Positions 24,242-33,619 are shown, numbered from the stretch's first letter. The stretch: 64,000 bases of DNA from Alphaproteobacteria bacterium (GCA_022819985.1 JAJEGH010000033.1:62001-126000); one strand, 5' to 3'. A program made the numbers and translations. The notes: generated by a model not told the origin, from the sequence alone.

Positions 24242-25333
24242 ATGGCGCGACAAGGGAAACGCGGACGGCTGCCGGGCATTGTCGATGTCGCCAACCGGGC
24301 GAAGGTCTCGCCGGCGACCGTCTCGCGCTATTTCAACGATCCGGATATCGTCCGCTACCGGACACGGGAGCGCATCCGCAAGGCGGTCGAGGAACTCGGC
24401 TATGTCCGCAACCGCGCCATACGCAGCATGGTCGGCGGCGCCACCGGCTGTATCGGCCTCGTCATCCCGACCATCGACAACGCGATCTTCTCGGAGATGC
24501 TCCAGGCCTTTTCCTCCGCCCTGGCGACCCACGGCCGGACCATGCTGATCGCCGCCCACGGCTACGACCTCGCCCGGGAGGCCGTGCTCGTCCATTCGCT
24601 GTCGGAACAGCGGGTCGACGCGCTGGCGCTGATCGGACTGGAACACCGGCCGGAAACCCTGGCGCAGATCGAGCGCCAGGGCATTCCCGCCGCCATGCTG
24701 TGGAACTACCGCCCCCGCCAGGACCGGGGCCAGGACCGGGGCCAGGATTGGGGTCAGGATTGGGGCCAGGACTGGCCGTGCATCGGCTTCGACAACGAAC
24801 TGGCCGGCCGGATGGCGGCGGAGCATCTGCTGGCGCTCGGCCATCGCGACATCCTCTTCGCGACCGCCGAAGAACGATCCAACGACCGGGCCGCCGACCG
24901 CCGCAGGGGCGCGCTGGACGCGGTCCGCAGCGCCGGCCTGTCGGTTCCCGACCGGCGGCGGATCGTCTGCCCCTACGACATTCGCATGTCGAAGGAACTG
25001 ATCGCCGGCGATCTGCGGGCGGGAGACCGGCCTTCCGCCATCTTCGCCGGCAACGACGTGATCGCCCAGGGCGCCCTGTTCGCCGCAACCTCCCTCGGCA
25101 TCCGCGTGCCGGACGATCTCTCGATCATCGGGATCGGCGATTTCCGCGGCTCCGACGCTTTCGAGCCGGGCCTCACCACCGTGCGCATCCCGGCGCGGCG
25201 GATCGGCCAGCTGGCCGCCGACGCCCTGGTCGAGACGATCGACTGGCCGGAGGCCGACTTCCACCACGAACATTGCTGCCCGCTCGAACTGATCGTCCGC
25301 GGAACGTGCCGGGCGGTCGATACGGTGGAGTGA
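24242..25333 (+). CDS. LacI-family regulator of the sulfoacetate locus
   Basis: The 363-residue protein has an N-terminal LacI HTH (GIVDVANRAKVSPATVSRYF, residues 12-31, with the hinge near 60) and a periplasmic-binding-protein-like effector domain (IGLVIPTIDNAIFSEML near 77; IFAGNDVIAQGALFAA near 270). Between residues 159 and 177 the protein carries RGQDRGQDWGQDWGQDW, encoded by a 12-bp tandem repeat and placed in a loop just before CIGFDNELAGRMAAEHL. No ribosome site is evident before the ATG. Operators matching its own promoter and that of tctA indicate that it controls transport, catabolism and export together. Confidence 0.9.
   Translation: MARQGKRGRLPGIVDVANRAKVSPATVSRYFNDPDIVRYRTRERIRKAVEELGYVRNRAIRSMVGGATGCIGLVIPTIDNAIFSEMLQAFSSALATHGRTMLIAAHGYDLAREAVLVHSLSEQRVDALALIGLEHRPETLAQIERQGIPAAMLWNYRPRQDRGQDRGQDWGQDWGQDWPCIGFDNELAGRMAAEHLLALGHRDILFATAEERSNDRAADRRRGALDAVRSAGLSVPDRRRIVCPYDIRMSKELIAGDLRAGDRPSAIFAGNDVIAQGALFAATSLGIRVPDDLSIIGIGDFRGSDAFEPGLTTVRIPARRIGQLAADALVETIDWPEADFHHEHCCPLELIVRGTCRAVDTVE
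24719..24778 (+). repeat. In-frame 12-bp tandem repeat inside lacI
   Basis: CAGGACCGGGGC occurs twice, followed by CAGGATTGGGGT, CAGGATTGGGGC and the degenerate CAGGACTGGCCG. Each unit encodes four residues (Q-D-R/W-G), so gain or loss of a unit keeps the reading frame. Confidence 0.9.
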
Positions 25334-25418
25334 GCCGGCCGATCCGGCGTTGCCGTCCGACCGCCGCGCATTGTGGCGCCGTGCGCCCGCTGCTACGGTC
25401 GGCGCCGAAAGGAAGCGC

Positions 25419-26831
25419 ATGAACGACCCGAGCGACACGCGGAACGGATCCGGCAGCGGCGCTTCGATGCTCGCCGCCATCGGCAATACGCCGATGGTGG
25501 AGTTGCGCAATCTGGATACCGGCCCGTGCCGGCTGTTCGCCAAGCTGGAACAGTTCAATCCCGGCGGGTCGATCAAGGACCGCATTGCCCTGGGTATGGT
25601 CGAGGCGGCCGAACGGGACGGCCGGCTCGAGCCGGGCGGAACGATCGTCGAAGCGACCTCCGGCAACACCGGAATCGGCCTCGCCCTGGTCGCCGCCCTC
25701 AAGGGCTACAGGATGATCCTGATCATCCCGGACAAGATGAGCCAGGAGAAGATCCAGCAATGCCGGGCCCTGGGCGCCGAGGTGATCGTCACCCGGACGG
25801 ACGTGCCGCCGGGCCACCCCCTGCAATACCAGACCATGGCCGCGGACATCGAGGCGCGCACGCCGGGCGCCCTCTATATCCGCCAGCACTACAACCCGGA
25901 CAACCCGGCGGTTCACGAGGCGACCACCGGCCCGGAAATCCGGCAACAGATGGACGAGGATATCGACGCCATCGTCGGCGGCATCGGCACGGCCGGCACC
26001 ATGACCGGGCTGGGCCGGTATTTCCGCAGGGTGGCGCCCGGCGTGAAGATGATCCTGGCCGATCCCGTCGGCTCGCTGCTCGCGCCCTATGTCCAGACCG
26101 GCGAACTGACCGAGCCCGGCGCCTGGGTCGTCGAAGGCATCGGCGAAGACGAGCTGCCGCCGGTCGGCGATATGTCGCTGATCGACGAGGCCATTATCGT
26201 CAACGACCGGGACAGCCTGCTGACGGCGCGCGACCTGCTGAAGGCCGAAGGCATCATGGGCGGGTCGTCCACCGGCACCATTATCGCGGCGGCGCTCCAG
26301 TGGTGCCGCCGGCAGACGGAGGCCCGGCGGGTCGTCGCCATCGTTCCGGACGGCGGCGACAAGTATCTCTCCAAGATGTACGACGACCACTGGATGGCCG
26401 ACCAGGGCTTCGTCGAGCGCAAGACCTACGGCGACCTGCGCGACCTGATCGCCCGCCGGCACGACGAGCACGAGGACGTCACCGTGCCGCCGGACGCCAC
26501 CCTGGCGATCGCGCTCGGCAAGATGCGGCTGTTCAACATTTCGCAGCTGCCGGTGCTGGAGGACGACCGCATCATCGGCCTGATCGACGAAACGGACCTG
26601 CTGCAGAGGGTCCTCGCCAACGCCGGCAAGAGGAACGCCTTCGGCGAGCCGGTTTCGGCGGCCATGACGACCAGGCTCGAAACCCTGCCGCCGGAGGCAA
26701 GCCTTGCCGATGTGAGGGCCGCTTTCGACAAGGGCTTCGTCGCGTTGATCCGGGACGGCAACCGGTATTGGGGCCTCGTGACCCGGACCGACCTGCTGAA
26801 CTGGCTGCGCCGCAACCGGCCGGCGGCCTGA
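25419..26831 (+). CDS. Cystathionine beta-synthase-like PLP enzyme with CBS domains
   Basis: Fold-type II PLP enzyme that would join serine or an activated serine with homocysteine or sulfide. The 470-residue protein has the catalytic Lys in NPGGSIKDRIAL (about residue 47), the PLP-phosphate loop GGIGTAGTMTGL (about 185) and SGNTGIGLALV, then two C-terminal CBS domains (from about residue 345, with LFNISQLPVLEDDRIIGLID). There is no N-terminal haem domain. ATG at 25419 follows AAAGGAAG. It lies on the same strand 86 bp after lacI, but unlike those genes it may serve general sulfur amino-acid metabolism. Confidence 0.88.
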   Translation: MNDPSDTRNGSGSGASMLAAIGNTPMVELRNLDTGPCRLFAKLEQFNPGGSIKDRIALGMVEAAERDGRLEPGGTIVEATSGNTGIGLALVAALKGYRMILIIPDKMSQEKIQQCRALGAEVIVTRTDVPPGHPLQYQTMAADIEARTPGALYIRQHYNPDNPAVHEATTGPEIRQQMDEDIDAIVGGIGTAGTMTGLGRYFRRVAPGVKMILADPVGSLLAPYVQTGELTEPGAWVVEGIGEDELPPVGDMSLIDEAIIVNDRDSLLTARDLLKAEGIMGGSSTGTIIAAALQWCRRQTEARRVVAIVPDGGDKYLSKMYDDHWMADQGFVERKTYGDLRDLIARRHDEHEDVTVPPDATLAIALGKMRLFNISQLPVLEDDRIIGLIDETDLLQRVLANAGKRNAFGEPVSAAMTTRLETLPPEASLADVRAAFDKGFVALIRDGNRYWGLVTRTDLLNWLRRNRPAA

Positions 26832-26850
26832 GCCGGGCGCGGGTGCGGCG

Positions 26851-27552
26851 GTGCCGCGGAACTCGTCGCGCGGCGGCGGTCGCCGCGAGAAGAAGGTCCG
26901 GGTGAAGACGGCGCGCCGGCGCCCCGCCGCCTCGACCCGGTGGCTCGACCGCCAGTTGAACGACCCCTATGTCGCCGAAGCGCGCCGGCTGGGCTACCGC
27001 TCGCGCGCCGCCTTCAAGCTGATCGAGATCGACGAGCGGCTGCAGCTGCTCCGGCCGGGGCAGATCGTGGTCGATCTGGGCGCGGCGCCCGGCGGCTGGA
27101 CCCAGGTCGCGCTGGAGCGGACCCGCGCCGCCGAAACCGGCGGCCGGGTCGTCGCCCTCGACCGGATGGAGATCGACCCGTTGCCCGGCGCGGATATCCT
27201 GCTGGGCGACTTTCTCGAACCGGAGACGCTGGCCCGCCTCGAAAGCGCGGTCGGCGAAGCGGCGGCCGATCTCGTCCTGAGCGACCTGTCTCCGTCCACG
27301 ACCGGCCACAAGGCGACCGACCATCTGCGGATCGTGGCGCTGGCCGAAGACGCGCTCGACTTCGCCGAACGGACGCTCAAGCCCGGCGGCGCCTTCGTCG
27401 CCAAGGTCTTCCGCGGCGGCGCGGACGGCGACCTGCTGAAGCGCGTCCGGGCGCGCTTCGGGACCGTCCGCCACATCAAACCGCCGGCGAGCCGGGCGGA
27501 CTCGGCGGAAACCTATCTCGTCGCCCGGGGTTTCAGGCCGCCGACCGCCTGA
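26851..27552 (+). CDS. rlmE: 23S rRNA 2'-O-methyltransferase RlmE (FtsJ)
   Basis: Methylates U2552 of 23S rRNA using SAM. The 233-residue protein has a basic N-terminal tail (residues 1-25), the SAM motif VVDLGAAPGGWTQ (about 73-85), and the catalytic tetrad: Lys in SRAAFKLIE, Asp in LSDLSPST, Lys in VAKVFRGG and Glu in SAETYLVA. The start is GTG. It follows the CBS-like gene by 19 bp. Confidence 0.93.
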   Translation: MPRNSSRGGGRREKKVRVKTARRRPAASTRWLDRQLNDPYVAEARRLGYRSRAAFKLIEIDERLQLLRPGQIVVDLGAAPGGWTQVALERTRAAETGGRVVALDRMEIDPLPGADILLGDFLEPETLARLESAVGEAAADLVLSDLSPSTTGHKATDHLRIVALAEDALDFAERTLKPGGAFVAKVFRGGADGDLLKRVRARFGTVRHIKPPASRADSAETYLVARGFRPPTA

Positions 27553-27588
27553 GCGTCCCGGCGGTCCGGCCGGCGCGGCTGTCCGGCG

Positions 27589-28818
27589 TCAATCGACCTT
27601 CGCGCCGGTGGCGCTGCTGATCATGGTCGCCTGGTGGCCGGCGGCGCCCAGGGCGTTCAGGATGGCGGTGACGTGGTCGGCGTCGCGCGTTTCCAACACG
27701 ACATCGAGTTCGGCCTGTTTCAGCGGCACGTTGTGGAACAGCCGCTGGTGATACACCTCGACGATATTGCCGCCGGCCTCGCCGATCAGCCGGGCGACGG
27801 CGCCCAGCACGCCGGGTTGGTCTTGAATCTCGATGCGCAGCCGGACCAGACGGCCCTGGCGCACCAGGCCGCGCATCAGGATGGCGGAGAGCACCCGCGA
27901 ATCGATGTTGCCGCCCGAAACGACCGCGCCGACATTGCGGCCGGCGAACCGCTCCCGGTTCTGCAAGACGGCCGCCAGCGCAGCCGCGCCGGCGCCTTCG
28001 ACCACCGATTTCTCGATTTCGAGCAGCAGCAACACCGCGTTTTCCAGCGCCGCCTCGTCGACAAGAAGAATGTCCGAGACATACTGCCGGACGAGTTTGC
28101 GGGTGATTTCGCCGGGCCGCTTGACGGCGATGCCTTCGGCGATCGTGGTGCCGCCGGTCCGGATCTCCTCGCCGGCCAGGCACTGCTTCATCGCCGGGTA
28201 GAGCGCCGCTTCGACGCCGAAAATCTCGATGCCGGGTTTCATTTCGGCCGCCATCGTCGCCATGCCGCCGATCAGCCCGCCGCCGCCGATCGGCACGACC
28301 AGCGCGTCGAGGTCCGGCGCGTCTTCCAGCATTTCGAGCGCCGCTGTCCCCTGCCCCGCGATAATGGCCGGATCGTCGTAGGGATGGATGACGGTGAGAC
28401 CCTCGCGCTCCGCGATCCCGACGGCGTGGTCGTAGCTTTCCGCCAGATCGGCGCCGTGCAGGACGATCCGCGCCCCGAAGTGCTCGGTCTGCCGCACCTT
28501 GTTGAACGGAGTCTGCGCCGGCATGACGATGGTCGCCGGAATGCCGAGGCGGCGGGCGTGGTAGGCGACGCCCTGGGCATGGTTGCCGGCCGAGGCGGCG
28601 ATGACGCCGCCCTGCCGTGCGGCATCGTCGAGCGAGGCCAGTTTCACACAGGCCCCGCGGTCCTTGAACGACGCGGTATATTGCAGATTCTCGAATTTCA
28701 GCCAGATCCGGCAGCCGGCGATGTCCGACAGGGTGCGCGAATGCAGCGTCGGCGTGCGCACGATGCGGCCGTCCAGAAGCTCCGCGGCCCTGCGGATATC
28801 CTGCGCGGTTACGGTCAT
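27589..28818 (-). CDS. Threonine ammonia-lyase with ACT domain
   Basis: PLP enzyme that deaminates threonine to 2-oxobutyrate. The 409-residue protein has the PLP Lys in ASFKDRGA (about residue 53), ASAGNHAQGVAYHARRLG, the glycine loop PIGGGGLIGGM (about 178), and a single C-terminal ACT domain (residues 330-405, starting LRIEIQDQPGVLGAVARLI). One ACT domain marks the shorter IlvA/TdcB-type form. The ATG overlaps the acylase stop by 4 bp, so the gene is the third member of the CaiB-acylase-deaminase operon. It could feed isoleucine synthesis or degrade threonine. Confidence 0.9.
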   Translation of the reverse strand: MTVTAQDIRRAAELLDGRIVRTPTLHSRTLSDIAGCRIWLKFENLQYTASFKDRGACVKLASLDDAARQGGVIAASAGNHAQGVAYHARRLGIPATIVMPAQTPFNKVRQTEHFGARIVLHGADLAESYDHAVGIAEREGLTVIHPYDDPAIIAGQGTAALEMLEDAPDLDALVVPIGGGGLIGGMATMAAEMKPGIEIFGVEAALYPAMKQCLAGEEIRTGGTTIAEGIAVKRPGEITRKLVRQYVSDILLVDEAALENAVLLLLEIEKSVVEGAGAAALAAVLQNRERFAGRNVGAVVSGGNIDSRVLSAILMRGLVRQGRLVRLRIEIQDQPGVLGAVARLIGEAGGNIVEVYHQRLFHNVPLKQAELDVVLETRDADHVTAILNALGAAGHQATMISSATGAKVD

Positions 28819-31229
28819 TGTCCGACCTCCGGAGAGTCGCCTTGCGGCGTGAGGGTCAGGACGCCGACGGCGCCGCGCCGCGCCGCCGCCTCGTCCGGCG
28901 CCAGCCGCCAGTGGCGCACGTCGCGCCATTCCTGCACCAGGTTGTCGTAATATTCGGAATAGGGATTGCCGGACTGGCCGCTGCTGATGGTGAAGCGCGA
29001 CTTTCCGAGATCGGAAAAATCGTAGACGCCGCGGAAGCCCGGTCCCTGCCGCGTCGCGTAGGAATTGTCGGACCGGAAGTCGACCGGCGCCTTGACCACC
29101 GTGAAGCGCGAGCCGTTGGCGGCGATCCGGATCGTCGTCAGGCGGTTGAGCAGCGGAATGGGGCCGAACGCCTGGTGGCGCATCTCGGCGTAGTGCAGAT
29201 CGCCCCAGCGCCAGAGCATCGGATCGTCGCCCAGCCTGTCGGACAGGAAATCCAGTGCGGCCGCGAGGCTTGCGCGCAGAATGGCCGGGCAGTCTTCGGT
29301 CGCGTCCGTCCCGACATCGTCGCACCACCGGCGATGCTTCGTCAGGATGCCGATGACCACGTCCGGCCGGTTGGAAACGTAGCGCTTCGCCACCTCGCCC
29401 AGCTCGTCGGCGTAGAGGCGATGGTTCAGCTCCCGGAACCAGGCGGTGTAGATCAGCGGCTCCGGCCGGGCGAGCGCCATGGCGCCGTCCCACGCCTTCA
29501 ACATCTCCAGTACGCGCCGTTGCCGGTCGTCGGCGGGCTCGATTTTCAGCAGGAGCGGCAGGGTGGCGCGCGCAGCGAGGGAGACATGGTCCGCCTGCAT
29601 CCGGGCGACCCCGTCCGGCGTGAAACGCTCCCTGGCCGCCAGAAGCTGCGCGATCCGCGCGGCGCGATAATGATCGCCCCAGCTCTGCGACAGGAAATAG
29701 GGATAGTCGCTGCCCGCGATCCGGTTGTTGGCGTTGATCAGCACGCCGTCGGGCGGATTGAAGCTCTGCGGCAGCGAATCGTACGGGATGGTGCCGACGA
29801 GTGCGGTTTCGGGATCGGCGCCGTCCTGGGGCAGCCAGCCGGCGTCGGGCCGCTTGCGGATCGGCACGACGCCCGGCACCAGATAGCCGATATTTCCCGC
29901 CGTGTCGGCGTAGACGAAATTCTGGATCGGGCCGATGAACAGGCGCAGCGCGTTCCTGAATTCCTCCCAGTTCCTTGCCTTGTTGATCCCGGCAAAGGCG
30001 ACGGCGCTGGTGTCGGCGCGGCTCAGCCACGGCGCGCGCAGAACGGCGACGCGCCCGTGCTTTTTCCCGTATTCCTTCAACTCCTCGTTGTAGTCGAGCG
30101 CCGGCCCGTTGCGCGACTCGCGGATCGTCAGCGTCACATCCGCGCCGAAGCGGACCCCGATCGTTTCCGTGCGGAGCCTGAAGGGGACGGACTTGCCGTC
30201 GGCGATGTACCGGTTCGGATCGGCCGGATCGAGTTTCTCGAGGATGACGTCGTCGGTATCGATGTAGGTGGTCGTGAGACCCCAGGCGATATGGCCGTTA
30301 TGGCCCATAATGAGCAGCGGCCCGCCCGGCACCGTGGCGCCGCTCAGGCTCAGGCCCGGCGCGCTGATATGGGCGAGATACCACAGGACCGGCGCGCTCA
30401 TGCCGAGATGCGGATCGCTCGCCAGGATCGCCGCGCCGGTGGTCGTCCGCCCGGGGCCGAGCGCCCAGACGTTGGAGGCGCCCCCGCGTTGCACTTCCGC
30501 CGGCAGAGCGGCGAGCAGGGCGCCGAAATCCACGCCGTTCAGCAAGCCCTCCCGGTGCGGCTTGACCGTCACGGGCGCGTCGCCCGGATAGGGCGGGAAG
30601 AGCACCGGAAGCGCTTCCTTGCCCGCCTTCCGGACGATCAGGGCGCGCAGCAGTTCGCCCTGCCAGTCGGTCGACAGCCGGACCGCCATCAGCTTGCCCC
30701 AGACCAGCGTGTCGGCCGGCTTCCAGGGTTCGAAATCGAGGCCGGTCAGGTTGAATTCCGGCGGCAGCGTGCCCTTGCGGGTCTCGAGCCACTGGTTGAC
30801 CCCGGCGGCATAGGCTTCGAGCGTCTTCAACTGCCCGGGGGAGAGATGCTTCACGCTGTCCTGCGCGCGCCGGTAGAGGCCGAGGGTGCGGAACAGCCGG
30901 TCCGCCCTGAGGCCGGGCGGGCCGACGATTTCCGCCAGCCGCCCCTGCCCGGCCCGGCGCTGCATTTCCATCTGGAACAGCCGGTCCTGGGCGTGGACGT
31001 AGCCGAGGGCGAACCAGGCGTCGTTTTCGGTCCGGGCGTAGATGTGCGGGATGCCGCGTCGGTCGCGCACGATGCTGACCGGCTTTTCGAGGCCGGCAAC
31101 CGTCACCGAACCGTCCAGCCGGGGCAGCGAGGTGCGGAACCAGAAGAACATGACGACGCCGGCGATCGCCAGCATCAGGACCAGCGTCGCCGCAATCCGC
31201 AAGGTCCAGCGCAGGAGGGCCCGGATCAT
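28815..31229 (-). CDS. Penicillin acylase family amidase (S45)
   Basis: Ntn-hydrolase that cleaves N-acyl bonds such as those of acyl-homoserine lactones or beta-lactams. The 804-residue precursor begins with an N-terminal membrane anchor (about residues 8-31), then the alpha chain, a linker, and the autocleavage site ahead of the nucleophile Ser in RGGASNVWALGPGRTTTG (about residue 255). ASDPHLG follows, and an Asn catalytic segment lies later (VLINANNRI). It overlaps its upstream and downstream neighbours by 4 bp each, so three genes are translated as a unit. It acts on the outer face of the inner membrane. Substrate unknown. Confidence 0.88.
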   Translation of the reverse strand: MIRALLRWTLRIAATLVLMLAIAGVVMFFWFRTSLPRLDGSVTVAGLEKPVSIVRDRRGIPHIYARTENDAWFALGYVHAQDRLFQMEMQRRAGQGRLAEIVGPPGLRADRLFRTLGLYRRAQDSVKHLSPGQLKTLEAYAAGVNQWLETRKGTLPPEFNLTGLDFEPWKPADTLVWGKLMAVRLSTDWQGELLRALIVRKAGKEALPVLFPPYPGDAPVTVKPHREGLLNGVDFGALLAALPAEVQRGGASNVWALGPGRTTTGAAILASDPHLGMSAPVLWYLAHISAPGLSLSGATVPGGPLLIMGHNGHIAWGLTTTYIDTDDVILEKLDPADPNRYIADGKSVPFRLRTETIGVRFGADVTLTIRESRNGPALDYNEELKEYGKKHGRVAVLRAPWLSRADTSAVAFAGINKARNWEEFRNALRLFIGPIQNFVYADTAGNIGYLVPGVVPIRKRPDAGWLPQDGADPETALVGTIPYDSLPQSFNPPDGVLINANNRIAGSDYPYFLSQSWGDHYRAARIAQLLAARERFTPDGVARMQADHVSLAARATLPLLLKIEPADDRQRRVLEMLKAWDGAMALARPEPLIYTAWFRELNHRLYADELGEVAKRYVSNRPDVVIGILTKHRRWCDDVGTDATEDCPAILRASLAAALDFLSDRLGDDPMLWRWGDLHYAEMRHQAFGPIPLLNRLTTIRIAANGSRFTVVKAPVDFRSDNSYATRQGPGFRGVYDFSDLGKSRFTISSGQSGNPYSEYYDNLVQEWRDVRHWRLAPDEAAARRGAVGVLTLTPQGDSPEVGQ

Positions 31230-32398
31230 GCCGGGCCTTCGCCGAATTCCGCGCGCAGCCGGGCGCCATGTTCGTCCAGCCGGGGCGCGGGCGGGCGCGT
31301 CGCCCGGTCGGCATAGGCCGACATCTTGATCGGCAGGCCGGCGAACGCCATCGGGCCGGCGTCGGGGTCGTCGATGTTCACAATCATCTTCCGCGCTGCA
31401 ATGTGGGCATTCTCGAACAGGTCCGGCACGGCGTTGATCGGCCCGCAGGGGATGTCCGCGGCCTCAAGAACCCGGTGCCAATGGCCGGTCGTTTCGGCCG
31501 CGAGAACCGTCTCGATCTCAGCCTTTAACGCATCGACATGGGCCAGCCTGTCGGCAAGGGTCGCAAAACGCGGATCGTCCGGCCAGTGCGGCTGGCCGAC
31601 CGTCTCGGAGAAGCGCCGGAACATGTCCTCGTGGCCGGCGGCGACGACGATATGGCCGTCGGCGGTGCGGAAGGCGTCGAACGGCGCGACCGAGGGGTGC
31701 CGGGCGCCGAGCGGGCCGGGCGCGACGCCGGTCGCGCTGTAGCGAGCCACGGCGTTCTCCAGCAGGGCGACCTGGCTGTCGAGCATGGCCACGTCGACCG
31801 TCATGCCCTCGCCGGTGCGTGCACGGTGCTGCAGGGCCGAGGCGACGCCGAGCGCCGTGAACAGGCCGGCCGCGATATCGCCGATCGACATGCCGACGCG
31901 GGTCGGCGGGCCGCCGGGGTGGCCGGTGATGCTCACGATGCCGCCCATGGCCTGCACCACCATGTCGTAGGCGGGGCGGTGGCGGTAGGGCCCGGTCTGG
32001 CCGAAGCCGCTGGTCGCGGCATAGACCAGGCGCGGATTCAGGCCTTTCAGCACGTCCCAGCCGTAACCCAGCTTCTCCATCGTGCCGGCGCGGTAGTTCT
32101 CGTAGAGCACGTCGGCGCGCCGGACCATCGCTTCGAAGACCCGGCGGTCGGCGGCCTCTTTGAGGTCGAGGACGATCGATTCCTTGCCCCGGTTGAGCGA
32201 GATGAAATAGGCGCTCTGGCCCGCGACATGGGGCCCGATCTCGCGCGCCTGGTCGCCGCCCGGCGGCTCGACCTTGACGATCCGCGCGCCGAGTTCGCCG
32301 AGCAGCATGGTGCCGTAGGGCCCGGCGAGCGCGCGGGTCAGGTCGATCACGGTAACGCCGGCGAGCGGACCGGCGCTTTCCTCAAGGGATGCAGACAT
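31226..32398 (-). CDS. CaiB/BaiF-family CoA transferase
   Basis: Class III CoA transferase that moves CoA between carboxylic acids. The 390-residue protein has GVTVIDLTRALAGPYGTMLLGELGARIVKVE in which the first 20 residues mark the family, RGKESIVLDLK (about 80-90), the catalytic Asp in AYDMVVQAMGG (about 155), and SIGDIAAGLF. ATG at 32398 follows GGGAAG. Its stop overlaps the start of the acylase gene, so a coupled operon with acylase and threonine deaminase is formed. Substrate not recognisable. Confidence 0.9.
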   Translation of the reverse strand: MSASLEESAGPLAGVTVIDLTRALAGPYGTMLLGELGARIVKVEPPGGDQAREIGPHVAGQSAYFISLNRGKESIVLDLKEAADRRVFEAMVRRADVLYENYRAGTMEKLGYGWDVLKGLNPRLVYAATSGFGQTGPYRHRPAYDMVVQAMGGIVSITGHPGGPPTRVGMSIGDIAAGLFTALGVASALQHRARTGEGMTVDVAMLDSQVALLENAVARYSATGVAPGPLGARHPSVAPFDAFRTADGHIVVAAGHEDMFRRFSETVGQPHWPDDPRFATLADRLAHVDALKAEIETVLAAETTGHWHRVLEAADIPCGPINAVPDLFENAHIAARKMIVNIDDPDAGPMAFAGLPIKMSAYADRATRPPAPRLDEHGARLRAEFGEGPA

Positions 32399-32523
32399 GA
32401 GCTTCCCATAGCGCGAAGCGGGAACGGCTGCCACGGCATTCGGCGGGCGCCGGAGCGGAGCCGGCCGACTCGCCATTCGACTCGGGCATTCGACTCGGGC
32501 GACAGCCGTGCCATATAGGCAGC

Positions 32524-33522
32524 ATGGACGGCCCCGCAACCGCCGCACACGCAATCGCGAATTTCCGGCCGCGCGCGCCCTGGTGGGGCGGCGATCTGCA
32601 AACCCTGCGCAACGTGCTGGTCCGCCAGCGCATCGACCTGTCGCCCTGGCCGGAGGAAACTCTCCGCTTCCCGATGCCGGACCGTACCGGCGACGTCCTG
32701 ACCGGCAGGCTGGCCGTTCCGCAAGAGCCCGCCGCCCGCCCGCTGGTCGTCCTGGTCCACGGCCTGACCGGCTGCGAGGACAGCATCCATGTCCGGGCGA
32801 GCGCGCGGGCCCTGTTGCAGGCCGGTTTCCCCACCCTTCGGCTCAACCTGCGCGGCGCCGGGCCGACCGTCGGCCTGTGCCACGAGCAATATCACGCGGG
32901 CCGGACGGAGGACTTCCGGGCGGTGCTCGGGCAACTGCCGGACCGGCTCGCCCGCAACGGCCTGGCGGCGGTGGGCTATTCCCTGGGCGGCAGCATGCTG
33001 CTCAAATATCTCGGCGAGGAAGGCCGGGCCGCGCCGCTTTGCGCGGCGGCGGCGGTTTCGGTGCCGATCGATCTCGCGGGGGCCTGCGGCCGGTTCCATC
33101 GCGGGCGCAACTGGCTCTACAAGCGCTACCTGCTCGACCGCATGAAGCGCGATGCGTTTCGCGCGCGCGGCGGCCTGCCCGAACGGTGGCGCGAACCGGT
33201 GCGGCAGGCGCGGACGATCCGGGATTACGACGCCGGCTATATCGCGCCGCGCTACGGCTTCGGCACGGTCGAGCGCTACTATGCCGACTGTTCCGCGGTG
33301 CGCTTCATGCCGGCGGTGCGCGTCCCGACGCTGATCGTCCATGCCCGCGACGATCCGTGGATCGCGCCGGAGCCCTACGAGCGCTTCCGTTGGGCGCGCG
33401 CGCCGGCCCTGATCCCCTGCCTGCACGACAGCGGCGGCCATGTCGGCTTCCACGGCCGCGGCAGCCGCCGGACCTGGCACGACCGGCACATCCTCGCCCT
33501 GCTGCGATCCTGCGCGCGCTAA
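32524..33522 (+). CDS. YheT-family alpha/beta hydrolase
   Basis: Serine hydrolase of COG0429, 332 residues. The oxyanion region is VVLVHGLTGCEDS (about residue 75), the nucleophile lies in GYSLGGSMLLKYLG (Ser about 148), the acid in HARDDPW (about 275) and the His in SGGHVGFHGR (about 307). The N-terminal RAPWWGGDLQTL resembles YheT openings. It is divergent from the CaiB gene and convergent with the acyl-CoA ligase gene; the 97-bp gap between the convergent genes shows no terminator. The physiological ester is unknown. Confidence 0.88.
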   Translation: MDGPATAAHAIANFRPRAPWWGGDLQTLRNVLVRQRIDLSPWPEETLRFPMPDRTGDVLTGRLAVPQEPAARPLVVLVHGLTGCEDSIHVRASARALLQAGFPTLRLNLRGAGPTVGLCHEQYHAGRTEDFRAVLGQLPDRLARNGLAAVGYSLGGSMLLKYLGEEGRAAPLCAAAAVSVPIDLAGACGRFHRGRNWLYKRYLLDRMKRDAFRARGGLPERWREPVRQARTIRDYDAGYIAPRYGFGTVERYYADCSAVRFMPAVRVPTLIVHARDDPWIAPEPYERFRWARAPALIPCLHDSGGHVGFHGRGSRRTWHDRHILALLRSCAR

Positions 33523-33619
33523 CGGTCAATCAGGACCGGCCCGGTTCTGCACGGCTGGAAACCTTCCCCTGCGATGAATCGTTTACGCAAGGAGCCTGCA
33601 AACGGCGCGAACTCCGGTC

